A DNA stretch of 64,000 nucleotides from Bradyrhizobium mercantei (GTDB lineage: Bacteria; Pseudomonadota; Alphaproteobacteria; Rhizobiales; Xanthobacteraceae): NCBI RefSeq assembly GCF_001982635.1, contig NZ_MKFI01000005.1, positions 665,519 to 729,518 of the forward strand, written 5' to 3'. Of this stretch, positions 9,401 to 17,263 are shown piece by piece. A program made the translations under genes and the position numbers. The notes beneath the pieces are model-generated. The model saw only the letters and a program-made list of their open reading frames with translations, was not told the origin of the DNA and made no database searches. Numbering within the stretch: the first letter of the stretch is position 1; each line of letters starts with the position of its first letter.

Positions 9401-12400
9401 TTATTGGAATGGAGGAACGGGCGGCGCCAACGGCGGCGGCGGCGGCGCGGGTGGTTTCTACGGCAACAATAACCGCGCGCACGGCACCGGCGGTGGCGTC
9501 GGCGGCGCCAACGCAATCGACGGCGGCAATGGCGGCTACGGCGGTGGCGGCGGGGCGTTCGGCAATGGTGGATTCGGTGGTGGCGGCGGCTATGGCGGCA
9601 ATGGCGGCTTCGGCGGCGGTGGCGGCGTCAGCGCGCTCGGCGGCTTTGGTGGCGGTGACGGCACGGCGGGGGGCGGTGGCGGCCTTGGCGCCGGCGGCAC
9701 GGTCTTCGTCGAGCAAGGCGGCTCGCTGACCATCAAGGGCGGCTCGCTGTCGAACGACACCGGCTTCAATGCCGTCAAGGGCGGCGCCAATGGCGGTGGC
9801 CAGGCCAGCGGATCGGCTTACGGCTCAGGCATCTTCATCCAGGGCAACAACAATCTCAGCTTCGCGCCCGACAGCGGCCAGACGCTGACGATCGCCAACG
9901 ACATCGCCGACCAGAGCGGGAATGGCGGCACCGGCGCCAATGCGGGCATCGGCGGTCTCGTCATCAGCGGCGGTGGCACGGTCATCCTTGGCGGCAACAA
10001 CACCTATACCGGCAACACCACCGTCAGCGGCACGGGCACCGTTGTTTCGATCTCCGCCAACGTCAATCTCGGCGCGGTCACCAACGTGCTGAAGCTCGGC
10101 GACGGCACCGGCATCAGCTTCACCGACGGCTTCACGCAGACCCGCAACATCACCGTCGCGGGCGATCCGGTCTTCAATGTCGCGGCCGGCGAGACCGTGA
10201 CCCAGAGCGGCGTCATCTCCGATGGCGCGACGCCGGGCGATGTCGAGGTGACCGGCGGCGGCCGGCTGGTGCTGTCGGCGCACAACACCTATTCCGGCGG
10301 CACCGTCATCAAGGGCTCGATCCTCGAACTGGCGACGAACGGTGCGGCGGGAACCGGCGCGATCGCGTTCACCGACGGCTCTACCGAGAAGCTCGTGCTC
10401 GATGCCGGGGTGTTCTCCGGCACGTCGTTCAGCACGTCGATCACCGGCTTTGCCGGCGGCGATACTATCGATTTCGGCAATATCGCCTATGACGCAACGG
10501 CCACGCTGTCCTATTCGAATGGCGTGCTGGTGGTGAAGAGCGGCAGCGGCACGACGCTCGCCTCGCTGAACCTGAGCTTCGGGTCGGGCGCTTCGTTCGG
10601 CTCGCTGATGCTGGCCTCCGACGGCTCGGCCTCGCCGCATCTCGAGATCAGGTCGCAGGCGAGCATCGCCTCGGTCACGGCCGACACCACCGGTCACCTG
10701 ACGACGCTGAATGCCGGCAAGGTCGTCACCGTCACCGTGAACTTCAGCAACACGGTGAGCGTGACCGGCGTGCCCGAGTTGCTGCTCAACGACGGCAAGG
10801 TCGCGACCTATGTCAGCGGCAGCGGTTCGCAGGCGCTGGTGTTCAGTTACACCGTGCAGGACGGCGACAGCACGTCCGATCTTCAGATACAGAGCCTTTC
10901 GCTCAATGGCGGCAGCATCAAGGATCCCGGCGGCCAGGATGCCGATGTGACCCATGCGGCCACCGACCTGCATCTGGTGATCGACGCGATCGCACCGAAC
11001 GTGTCTGTTAGCGCGAGCCAGACCTCGCTGCTGGCCGGACAGACCTCGACCGTCACCTTCACCTTCTCCGAGGCGGTGACGGGCTTCGCGCTGTCGGACA
11101 CGACGGTCAGCGGCGGGGTGCTGAGCAATCTCGTGCATGTCGGCGTCAACGCCGCGCACCAGGACGTCTACACGGCGACCTTCACACCCGATGTGACCAA
11201 CGCCGAGGCGGGCTCGGTGCAGGTCAACGCTTCAAGCTATACCGACGTCGCCGGAAACGCCGGCGCGGCGAGCAACACGATCACCTTCACCGGCGACACC
11301 AGAGCGCCGACGGTGTCGATCTCGGCCGATCACACCACGCTGACTGCCGGCGATGGCGCGCTCGTCACCTTCACCTTCTCCGAGGCCGTCACCGGCTTCG
11401 GGCTCGGTGATGTCACCGTCCAGGGCGGGACGCTGGGGAACCTGATCCATGTCGGCGTCGATGGCTCCGGCCATGACGTCTACACGGCGACCTTCACACC
11501 CGACGTGACCAACGCTGAAGCGGGCTCGGTGCAGGTCAACGCGTCAAGCTACGCCGACGTCGCCGGCAATTCCGGCGCGTCCAGCAACACGATCAACTTC
11601 TCCGGCGACACCAAGGCGCCCACGGTGTCGGTCTCGGCCGATCACACCGCGCTGCTGGCCGGTCAGACCGCAGTCGTGACCTTTACCTTCTCCGAGGCGA
11701 TTGCGGCCTTCGCGCTCGGCGACGTCAGTGTCAGCGGCGGCGCGCTTGGCAATCTTGTGCATGTCGGAGTCAATGGCTCCGGCCAGGATATCTATACGGC
11801 GACCTTCACGCCTGACGTGAGCAACGCCGAGGCCGGCTCGGTTCAGGTCACCGCATCTGGTTACGGCGACACGGCCGGCAATGCCGGCGGCGCGAGCAAC
11901 ACGATCAATTTCAGCGGCGATACGCAGGTGCCGACGGTATCCGTCACGCTCAACCCGGACACGGTGCTGGCCGGCGACCTCTCGGTCGCGACCTTCACCT
12001 TCTCGGAGGCCGTCGCGGGCTTCAGCCTTGCCGGCACCACCGTTCATGGCGGCGTGCTGAGCAGTCTCGTGCATGTCGGGCTCAACGGCGCAGGCCAGGA
12101 CATCTACACCGCGACGTTCACGCCCGACATCAGCGACACCGAGACGGGCTCGGTGAAGGTCAACGCGTCGAGCTACACCGATACGGCCGGTAACGCCGGC
12201 ACGGCCGGCAACACCGCCGCTATCGGCGGCGATACGCTGGCGCCAACGGTGTCGATTGCGGCGGATCGTAACGCGCTGCTGGCGGGCCAGACCGCGCTGG
12301 TGACGTTCACCTTCTCCGAACAGGTTGCGAGCTTCGCGGTCGGTGACGTCACCGTGCATGGCGGCGCGCTGGGCAATCTGGTCCATGTCGGCGTCAACGG

Positions 12401-13967
12401 ATCGGGCCAGGACGTCTACACCGCGACCTTCACGCCGGATGAAAGCAACGCCGAGCTCGGATCGGTGCAGGTCACCGCATCCGGTTACACCGACGTCGCC
12501 GGCAACAGCGGCGCGGCAAGCAACACCATCAATTTCACCGGCGATACCAAGGCTCCGACGGTGTCGGTCGCGGCGAGCCCGAGCACGGTGCTGGCAGGCC
12601 AGACCTCCGTTGTCACTTTCACCTTCTCCGAACACGTCGCGAGCTTTGCGCTCAGTGATACCGTCGTCGCCGGTGGCGCGCTGAGCAATCTGGTCCATGT
12701 CGGGCTCAACGGATCGGGCCAGGACGTCTACACCGCGCTCTTCACGCCAGATATCAACGATGTCCTGGCGGGCTCGATCCGGGTCTCGGCCGCGACCTAT
12801 ACTGACGACTCCGGCAATGCTGGTGCCGCAAGCAACACGGCCGATATCGGCGGCGACACCCACTCGCCGACGGTGTCGGTTGCCGCCAACCACACTGTGC
12901 TGCACGCCGGCGACACGGCGCTGATGACGTTCACCTTCTCCGAGGCGGTTGCGGGCTTCGGGCTGGGCGACATCACGGTCCATGGCGGCCTGCTGGGCAG
13001 TCTGACCCATGTCGGCATCAACGGCGCAGGCCAGGATATCTACACTGCGGTCTTCACGGCCGAGGTCACCGACCATTTGTCGGCCAATCTGTCCGTTGCC
13101 GGGGCGAGCTACACCGACGTCGCCGGCAACGCCGGCGCGGCGAGCAGCACCATCAATTTCACTGGCGACACCAAGGCACCCTCGGCGCCGGGACTGGCGC
13201 TGCACCGGGACACCGGGTTCTCGGGCACCGATCACATCACCAGCAATCCGCTGATCGACTACACCAAGTTCGATTCGGCCGACACGCTGTGGTTCAAGGC
13301 CGACGGCGCCTCGAGCTTCTCGACGGTGGCGCCGGTGTTCACGACCGACGGCGTGCACTTCGTGACGGTGCAGGAGGTCGATGCCGCCGGCAATGTCAGC
13401 GCGTCGTCGAGTCTGACCTTCACCCTCGACACGTCGGCGCCCCATCTCACCGGGATCACCGCGACACCCGCCGGGGGCGTTGCGGGGCCGGGCTCGCTGG
13501 TGCAACTGACGGTCGGCTTCAGCGAGACGGTCAAGGTCAATGGCGGCACGCCGATCCTGACGCTGAACGATGGCGGTAGCGCGACCTACGATGCCGCGGC
13601 AACGGCGCTGCTCGGCGATCCCTCCAAACTGGTGTTCGATCACATCGTGTCGTCGACGGATCGCGCCGCCTCGCTGGCGGTGACCGGATTCGTCGCCAAT
13701 GGCGGAAGCGTCGTCGACCTGGCCGGCAATGCGGCATCGCTTTCGGCCGTATCCGCCGTGTTCGATGCGCTGCACATCAACGAGACAACAGCGCCGGCCT
13801 ACACGATCGGCGCGATCACCCGGCCGGAACTGCACCTGGATCTGGGTGGTCACGTCATCATGGACGCGACTGCATCGGCGTTCGCCGGACAATATGGCAT
13901 GCAGTACCTGTTCCTTGGGTTGCCGGCGGGAACGCCCTATCAGACCGTTCCCGACTTCCATCTCTGA
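6480..13967 (+). CDS. Giant repetitive surface/exported protein with Gly-rich beta-helix modules and seven Ig-like repeats
   Basis: A 2495-residue protein starting at GTG 6480, with GAGG six bases upstream. Residues 1-757 and 758 to about 1395 are two copies of one module: a beta-helix start (NLLSGS/NLMSGS, then LTIxN), a glycine-rich stretch of GGxGGGGG, a FVxQGG...GGTL strand block, and autotransporter-type repeats (SGGGTLTLTGASTY). Residues 1396-1504 form an Ig- or cadherin-like domain. Residues 1505-2232 are seven tandem Ig-like repeats of exactly 104 residues each, with core VTFTFSE...VHVG...DVYTATFTPD and SYTDVAGNAGAASNTI. Two more Ig-like domains and a 55-residue tail follow. No signal peptide, RTX repeat or C-terminal barrel is visible, so the export route is unknown. 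It is probably an adhesin or matrix protein. Confidence 0.85.
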   Translation: MSNPVVLTLSTTDPLSDYLLLYNAISGISVGGGMAAANTDYVIHFSLSSGARTLQLLDDLPAINLMSGSTLTFDGNSDYNNQLGGQDYSDVIDARGYQGFVVTSGTVTFKNLTIINAVASGGNGGVGGGGGGAGLGGGLFVGANANVTLNNVNFGSNTARGGNGGVVDPAGGGGGGGGIGADGGSGNGGGGGGGGFGGQDYYGYHGNGGSGYSEAGHDSQNPSTGAQNAGGTPATIEGAAGGGQGADNYGGSGYGAHAGGGASGGGGGGGVGGGGGGIGGANSVAGAPGTGYGGAGGVGGGGGGGIYSGGNGGFAGGGGGSGNGSGYAHTGGDGGFGGGGGGSNGTPGTGGFGAGSGSLAGGGGGGAGLGGNIFVQQGGTLTVIGGTLMGATETGGTGANGAGNGSAYGDIFIQGTMVVTPTHTVPTFSQGLQTVTTLTIGDAIADERGISGSGTTGKLVVSGGGTLTLTGASTYVGGTQIDGGNTLSISADNNIGGSAGALILNGGTLTTTGGYTFTHDIQVTANGGTFDISSGTIADIGSISGSGIFTLSGAGTLQLGMGQLAGLTGTFGLSSAHLSLTSGGTFDDTLSVSGNSILSVANGKTVTDTALVTGSGNLGIDGGGTLVLGHAANSYGSTTIYSGTVWLTAAGAAGTGNISFTTGIVGTLKIDNAALSGNAFTNTIANFNPGQFIDLTGLQYNTQNPSLNTVILTGNTLSISNGTTTDTLTLAGVGAGTSFQLSQDVSGGTIVQVVSTRVFNVSNVTDLNAAILQMDSSGQNAAANANYTINITANFSLTSELYALNLLSGSSVTINGSDGRGGTYTIDGLNAQRGFFVYAGNLNLENLTIQNTVAAGGGVIQGGGGGGAGLGGGLFVSSNGSATIDNVVFHNSAAIGGKGGTGSTASNVNIDGFGGGGGMGGQGGNSSGGGIGLHAQGANSAAFQNGSAGIVPGAAGGGKGVDGYLIPYGNGTILYWNGGTGGANGGGGGAGGFYGNNNRAHGTGGGVGGANAIDGGNGGYGGGGGAFGNGGFGGGGGYGGNGGFGGGGGVSALGGFGGGDGTAGGGGGLGAGGTVFVEQGGSLTIKGGSLSNDTGFNAVKGGANGGGQASGSAYGSGIFIQGNNNLSFAPDSGQTLTIANDIADQSGNGGTGANAGIGGLVISGGGTVILGGNNTYTGNTTVSGTGTVVSISANVNLGAVTNVLKLGDGTGISFTDGFTQTRNITVAGDPVFNVAAGETVTQSGVISDGATPGDVEVTGGGRLVLSAHNTYSGGTVIKGSILELATNGAAGTGAIAFTDGSTEKLVLDAGVFSGTSFSTSITGFAGGDTIDFGNIAYDATATLSYSNGVLVVKSGSGTTLASLNLSFGSGASFGSLMLASDGSASPHLEIRSQASIASVTADTTGHLTTLNAGKVVTVTVNFSNTVSVTGVPELLLNDGKVATYVSGSGSQALVFSYTVQDGDSTSDLQIQSLSLNGGSIKDPGGQDADVTHAATDLHLVIDAIAPNVSVSASQTSLLAGQTSTVTFTFSEAVTGFALSDTTVSGGVLSNLVHVGVNAAHQDVYTATFTPDVTNAEAGSVQVNASSYTDVAGNAGAASNTITFTGDTRAPTVSISADHTTLTAGDGALVTFTFSEAVTGFGLGDVTVQGGTLGNLIHVGVDGSGHDVYTATFTPDVTNAEAGSVQVNASSYADVAGNSGASSNTINFSGDTKAPTVSVSADHTALLAGQTAVVTFTFSEAIAAFALGDVSVSGGALGNLVHVGVNGSGQDIYTATFTPDVSNAEAGSVQVTASGYGDTAGNAGGASNTINFSGDTQVPTVSVTLNPDTVLAGDLSVATFTFSEAVAGFSLAGTTVHGGVLSSLVHVGLNGAGQDIYTATFTPDISDTETGSVKVNASSYTDTAGNAGTAGNTAAIGGDTLAPTVSIAADRNALLAGQTALVTFTFSEQVASFAVGDVTVHGGALGNLVHVGVNGSGQDVYTATFTPDESNAELGSVQVTASGYTDVAGNSGAASNTINFTGDTKAPTVSVAASPSTVLAGQTSVVTFTFSEHVASFALSDTVVAGGALSNLVHVGLNGSGQDVYTALFTPDINDVLAGSIRVSAATYTDDSGNAGAASNTADIGGDTHSPTVSVAANHTVLHAGDTALMTFTFSEAVAGFGLGDITVHGGLLGSLTHVGINGAGQDIYTAVFTAEVTDHLSANLSVAGASYTDVAGNAGAASSTINFTGDTKAPSAPGLALHRDTGFSGTDHITSNPLIDYTKFDSADTLWFKADGASSFSTVAPVFTTDGVHFVTVQEVDAAGNVSASSSLTFTLDTSAPHLTGITATPAGGVAGPGSLVQLTVGFSETVKVNGGTPILTLNDGGSATYDAAATALLGDPSKLVFDHIVSSTDRAASLAVTGFVANGGSVVDLAGNAASLSAVSAVFDALHINETTAPAYTIGAITRPELHLDLGGHVIMDATASAFAGQYGMQYLFLGLPAGTPYQTVPDFHL
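10992..13175 (+). repeat. Seven tandem 312-bp repeats encoding Ig-like domains
   Basis: Repeat boundaries fall at 10992, 11304, 11616, 11928, 12240, 12552 and 12864, with the block ending at 13175. Every period is exactly 312 bp (104 codons). Each unit opens with A/V/S-P-T/N-V-S and closes with a GGDT or GDT motif. Some stretches are nearly identical at the DNA level (for example around CTACACGGCGACCTTCAC), others have diverged at the protein level, so the array is partly homogenised. Confidence 0.95.
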
Positions 13968-14145
13968 TCGCATCGCGTTGCGCGCGATCGACGGCCGGCC
14001 GGCATCGCCGGTGCGGCGCGTCATTCCGCTCAACGGAAAACAGATTGCTGCCGCTGCGGCTTGCTGCACTGCGGACCATGCGGCATGATCCGGCCCTCGA
14101 AACGGACCTGACGGAATGAGGTCCGCGCTTGATGGGAGGATCTGA

Positions 14146-15351
14146 ATGAGACGAGTTTTGGCCGGCGTGTTGGCCTGTGCGTTTGCGATCTCGGCGAATG
14201 CGTCGCTGGCGCAGGACAAGCCTCCGCTGAAGCTCGGCGGCATCCTCGATATGTCGAGCCTCTATGCCGATATCACCGGTACGGGCAGCGAAACCGCGGC
14301 CAAGATGGCGGCGGAGGATTTCGGCGGCACGGTGCTCGGCCGCAAGATCGAGATCGTGGTCGGCGATCATCTCAACAAGGCCGACCTTGCCGCCAACATC
14401 GCCCGCGACATGATCGATAACCAGGGCGTCGAGATGATCTTCGACGTCGCGGCCTCCGCGACCGCGCTCGCCGCCGGCGAGATCGCCAAGGCGCGCGGCA
14501 AGATCATCATGTTCAACGGCCCGGGTTCGATCCGCCTCTCCAATGAAGCCTGCGGCCCCTATACCGTGCACTACGTGTTCGACACCTTCGCGCAGGCCAA
14601 TGTGACCGGCCTTGCCGCGGTGAAATCCGGCCTCGACACCTGGTTCTTCCTGACCGCGGACTACGCCTTTGGTCAGGACCTCGAAAAGGACACCAGCAAT
14701 GTCGTGGTGAAGTCGGGCGGCAAGGTGCTGGGCAGCGTGCGGCATCCGATCAACACCTCGGACTTCTCGTCCTTCCTGCTGCAGGCGCAAGCCTCCAAGG
14801 CCAAGGTGATCGGGCTCGCCAATGCCGGCGGCGACACTATCAACGCGATCAAGCAGGGCGCCGAGTTCGGCATCACCAAGGGCGGCCAGAAGATCTCGCC
14901 GCTGCTCGCTTTCGTCACCGACATCGACAGCGTCGGGCTCGAGACCGCGCAGGGCCTGCTGCTCGCGGAAGCGTTTTATTGGGACCTCAATGACGACACC
15001 CGCGCGTTCTCAAAGCGCTTCATGGAGCGCACCAAGCGGGTGCCGACCTCGGCGCAGGCCGGCGTCTACTCCTCCGTGATGCATTATTTGCAGGCGGTGA
15101 AGGCCGCGGGCACCACGGACGCGGCCGCCGTCATGAAGGTGATGAAGGAGACCCCGATCAACGACATGTTCGCCAAGAACGGCCGGATTCGCGAGGACGG
15201 CCGCATGGTGCACGACATGTATCTGTTCGAGGTCAAGAAGCCGTCGGAATCGAAAGGCCGTTGGGACGATTACAAGCTGCTCGCGACCGTCCCGGGCGAT
15301 CAGGCGTTCCAGCCGCTGTCGGAGTCGCGCTGTCCGCTGGTGAAGAAATAA
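14146..15351 (+). CDS. ABC transporter substrate-binding protein, HAAT/aromatic-acid type
   Basis: A 401-residue periplasmic binding protein of the branched-chain amino acid/amide/aromatic acid type. The signal peptide is MRRVLAGVLACAFAISANASLAQ. The mature protein begins PPLKLGGILDMSSLYADITG and contains VVGDHLNKADLAANIARDMID, typical of the Peripla_BP_6 fold. It ends in CPLVKK. A strong GGGAGGATCT site precedes the ATG. No permease or ATPase gene is adjacent; the downstream genes encode acyl-CoA enzymes, so an aromatic or alicyclic acid is a likely ligand. A paralogue with the same ending (CPLLKK) is encoded at 25059-26273. Confidence 0.92.
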   Translation: MRRVLAGVLACAFAISANASLAQDKPPLKLGGILDMSSLYADITGTGSETAAKMAAEDFGGTVLGRKIEIVVGDHLNKADLAANIARDMIDNQGVEMIFDVAASATALAAGEIAKARGKIIMFNGPGSIRLSNEACGPYTVHYVFDTFAQANVTGLAAVKSGLDTWFFLTADYAFGQDLEKDTSNVVVKSGGKVLGSVRHPINTSDFSSFLLQAQASKAKVIGLANAGGDTINAIKQGAEFGITKGGQKISPLLAFVTDIDSVGLETAQGLLLAEAFYWDLNDDTRAFSKRFMERTKRVPTSAQAGVYSSVMHYLQAVKAAGTTDAAAVMKVMKETPINDMFAKNGRIREDGRMVHDMYLFEVKKPSESKGRWDDYKLLATVPGDQAFQPLSESRCPLVKK

Positions 15352-15366
15352 GACGGTCGGAGTGCC

Positions 15367-15449
15367 GTCATTGCGAGCGGAGCGAAGCAATCCATCGGGC
15401 CGCATGACGGGAGAATGGATTGCTTCGTCGCTTCGCTCCTCGCAATGAC
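15367..15449. repeat. Intergenic inverted repeat (GTCATTGCGAGCG...CGCAATGAC type)
   Basis: The left arm GTCATTGCGAGCGGAGCGAA continues into GCAATCCAT. The right arm ATGGATTGCTTCGTCGCTTC continues into GCTCCTCGCAATGAC. They are separated by about 20 bp. It lies between the binding-protein gene and the hydratase gene and could form a large hairpin in the transcript. A fragment of the right arm recurs near 51525-51542. Confidence 0.75.
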
Positions 15450-15493
15450 GAAAGAGACAGTTTCTAACCAACAACAACGAAAGGCAAAACGCC

Positions 15494-16288
15494 ATGAGCG
15501 ACAATCAGATGGTTCTCCAATCCCTCGACAAGGGCCTGCTCACCATCACCATGAACCGCCCGGATCGGCGCAATGCGCTCAATCCCGACATGACCCGCGG
15601 CCTGGTCGAGGCGGCGCGGCGGGCGCAGGACGACACCGAGGTGCGCGCGGTGCTGATCAGGGGCGCCGGCGGCACCTTCTGCGTCGGCGGCGACGTCAAG
15701 TCGATGGCGGAAGGCCGTGCGCCGCTGCCGTTCGAGGCCAAGATGGCGAACCTGCGCCGCGGCATGGAGGTCTCGCGCATCCTGCACACGATGCCGAAGC
15801 CGGTGGTGGCGCAGCTCGATGGTGCGGCGGCCGGCGCCGGGCTCTCGATCGCGCTGTCCTGCGATCTCCGCGTCGCCAGCGCCTCCTGCAAGATCACGAC
15901 CGCCTTCGCCAAGGTCGGCTTCTCCGGCGACTACGGCGGCACTTACTTCCTCACCAAGATGCTCGGCAGCGCCAAGGCGCGCGAGCTCTACATGATGTCG
16001 CCGGTGCTGTCGGCGCAGGAGGCCTACAACCTCGGCATGGTCTCCAAGGTGGTGCCCGATGCCGATGTCGAGGCCGAGACGCTGGAACTCGCGCGCTCGC
16101 TGGCGCAGGGACCGTCGGTTGCGCTCGGCTACATCAAGCGCAACATCAACAATGCCGAGACTATGACGCTCGAGGCCTGCTTCGACGGCGAGGCGATCCA
16201 CCACACGCGCGCCGGCGACACCACCGACCACAAGGAAGCGGCGAAAGCCTTCGTCGAGAAGCGCAAGCCCACCTTCCAGGGCCAGTAG
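15494..16288 (+). CDS. Enoyl-CoA hydratase/isomerase family protein
   Basis: A 264-residue crotonase-fold enzyme, probably adding water to, or isomerising, an enoyl-CoA intermediate in the cytoplasm. Typical elements are MNRPDRRNALNPDMT near residue 20, the oxyanion-hole loop GAGGTFCVGGDVKSM, the second oxyanion segment AQLDGAAAGAGLSIALSCD, and KVGFSGDYGGTYFL. At the usual first catalytic-glutamate position the sequence reads GDYGG, so the classical two-Glu hydratase pair may be incomplete and another crotonase reaction is possible. Three bases separate its stop from the next gene, so the two are likely co-transcribed. Confidence 0.9.
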   Translation: MSDNQMVLQSLDKGLLTITMNRPDRRNALNPDMTRGLVEAARRAQDDTEVRAVLIRGAGGTFCVGGDVKSMAEGRAPLPFEAKMANLRRGMEVSRILHTMPKPVVAQLDGAAAGAGLSIALSCDLRVASASCKITTAFAKVGFSGDYGGTYFLTKMLGSAKARELYMMSPVLSAQEAYNLGMVSKVVPDADVEAETLELARSLAQGPSVALGYIKRNINNAETMTLEACFDGEAIHHTRAGDTTDHKEAAKAFVEKRKPTFQGQ

Positions 16289-16291
16289 ACC

Positions 16292-17059
16292 GTGACCAAT
16301 CACATGGCCGAATACATGCGGCTGCGGCAGATCTGCCTGGTGGCGCCGCAGCTTGCGCCTGTGATCGCGGATATCTCCGCGATCATGGGCCTCGACGTCT
16401 GCTACCGCGACGGCAACGTCGCCAAATACGGCCTCGAGAACGCGCTGCTGCCGGTCGATACGATTCTCCTTGAAGTCGTCGCGCCCTTCCAGCCGGGGCC
16501 GGGCACCGCGGCCGGCCGCTTCATCGAGAAGACCGGTGGCCGCGGCGGCTACATGGCGATCTTCTGTTGCGAGGATCCCGACGCGCGCGGCGCCAAGGCC
16601 AATGCAATGGGCGTGCGTACCGCGAACGTGATCACGCATGCGCCGTATCATGGCGTGCAGCTGCATCCGCGCGACTGCCGCGCGGCGTTCATCGAGTTCA
16701 ACCACACCGATGGCAGCGACAATTTGCTGGGGCCGTATCCGCCGGCCGGCCCCGATTGGCAGAAGTCGATCCGCAAGGACACGACTTTGGCGCTGACCGA
16801 GGTCGAGATGCAGAGCCCCGAGCCCGAAGCGTTGGCAGCGCATTGGGGCCGCATCATCGGCGTCCCCGCCGAGGGCACCGTGGTGAAGCTGCCGAACAGC
16901 AGCTTCCGCTTCGTCAAGGGCGACACCGAGATCATGAGCGGTCTGACGTTCAAGGTTGCCGACAAGGCGAAGGTGCTGGCTGCCGCGAAAGCCAGGGGCT
17001 GTGCGGTTGAAGGCGATGAGTTCCTGCTTTGCGGCGTGACGTTCAAGCTGACGGCGTAA
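16292..17059 (+). CDS. VOC family (glyoxalase-like) protein
   Basis: A 255-residue protein with two vicinal-oxygen-chelate-like halves. The first begins RLRQICLVAPQLAPVIADIS and the second around LALTEVEMQSPEPEALAAHW. Members include glyoxalases, ring-cleaving dioxygenases and epimerases such as methylmalonyl-CoA epimerase. I do not see a clean set of metal ligands to choose among these. The GTG start at 16292 follows the hydratase stop by three bases; an ATG at 16304 is an alternative. Coupling with the hydratase suggests a step in the same CoA-ester pathway. Confidence 0.82.
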   Translation: MTNHMAEYMRLRQICLVAPQLAPVIADISAIMGLDVCYRDGNVAKYGLENALLPVDTILLEVVAPFQPGPGTAAGRFIEKTGGRGGYMAIFCCEDPDARGAKANAMGVRTANVITHAPYHGVQLHPRDCRAAFIEFNHTDGSDNLLGPYPPAGPDWQKSIRKDTTLALTEVEMQSPEPEALAAHWGRIIGVPAEGTVVKLPNSSFRFVKGDTEIMSGLTFKVADKAKVLAAAKARGCAVEGDEFLLCGVTFKLTA

Positions 17060-17089
17060 TTCCGTAGCCCGGAGGAGGCTACCAGATCC

Positions 17090-17193
17090 GTCATCCTGAG
17101 GTGCGAGCGGAGCGAGCCTCGATGGATGCACGGCCACCAGCCGGGCCGTCCATCCTTCGAGGCTCGCCGAAGAGGCTCGCACCTCAGGATGAC
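17090..17193. repeat. Intergenic inverted repeat (GTCATCCTGAGGTGCGAGC type)
   Basis: GTCATCCTGAGGTGCGAGCG at the left pairs with GCTCGCACCTCAGGATGAC at the right, and the inner CGATGGATG pairs imperfectly with CATCCTTCG. The element is about 104 bp between the VOC gene and the ligase gene. A related but different element is at 58055-58168. Confidence 0.75.
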
Positions 17194-17263
17194 GGGACAG
17201 GTGGTTGAGCCTTTGGCGGCGATTCAATATCGTGGCCCACAATAACAACAAACGGAACGCCCC

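Noticed and set aside
6789..9716. A 975-codon open frame on the minus strand within the giant gene
   Set aside because: It is a shadow of the glycine-rich plus-strand coding region, rich in Ala/Asp/Arg and lacking any domain.
11544..14243. An 899-codon minus-strand frame over the Ig-like repeat array
   Set aside because: Its repeats mirror the plus-strand repeats exactly and the composition is Arg/Gly/Asp-rich shadow sequence.
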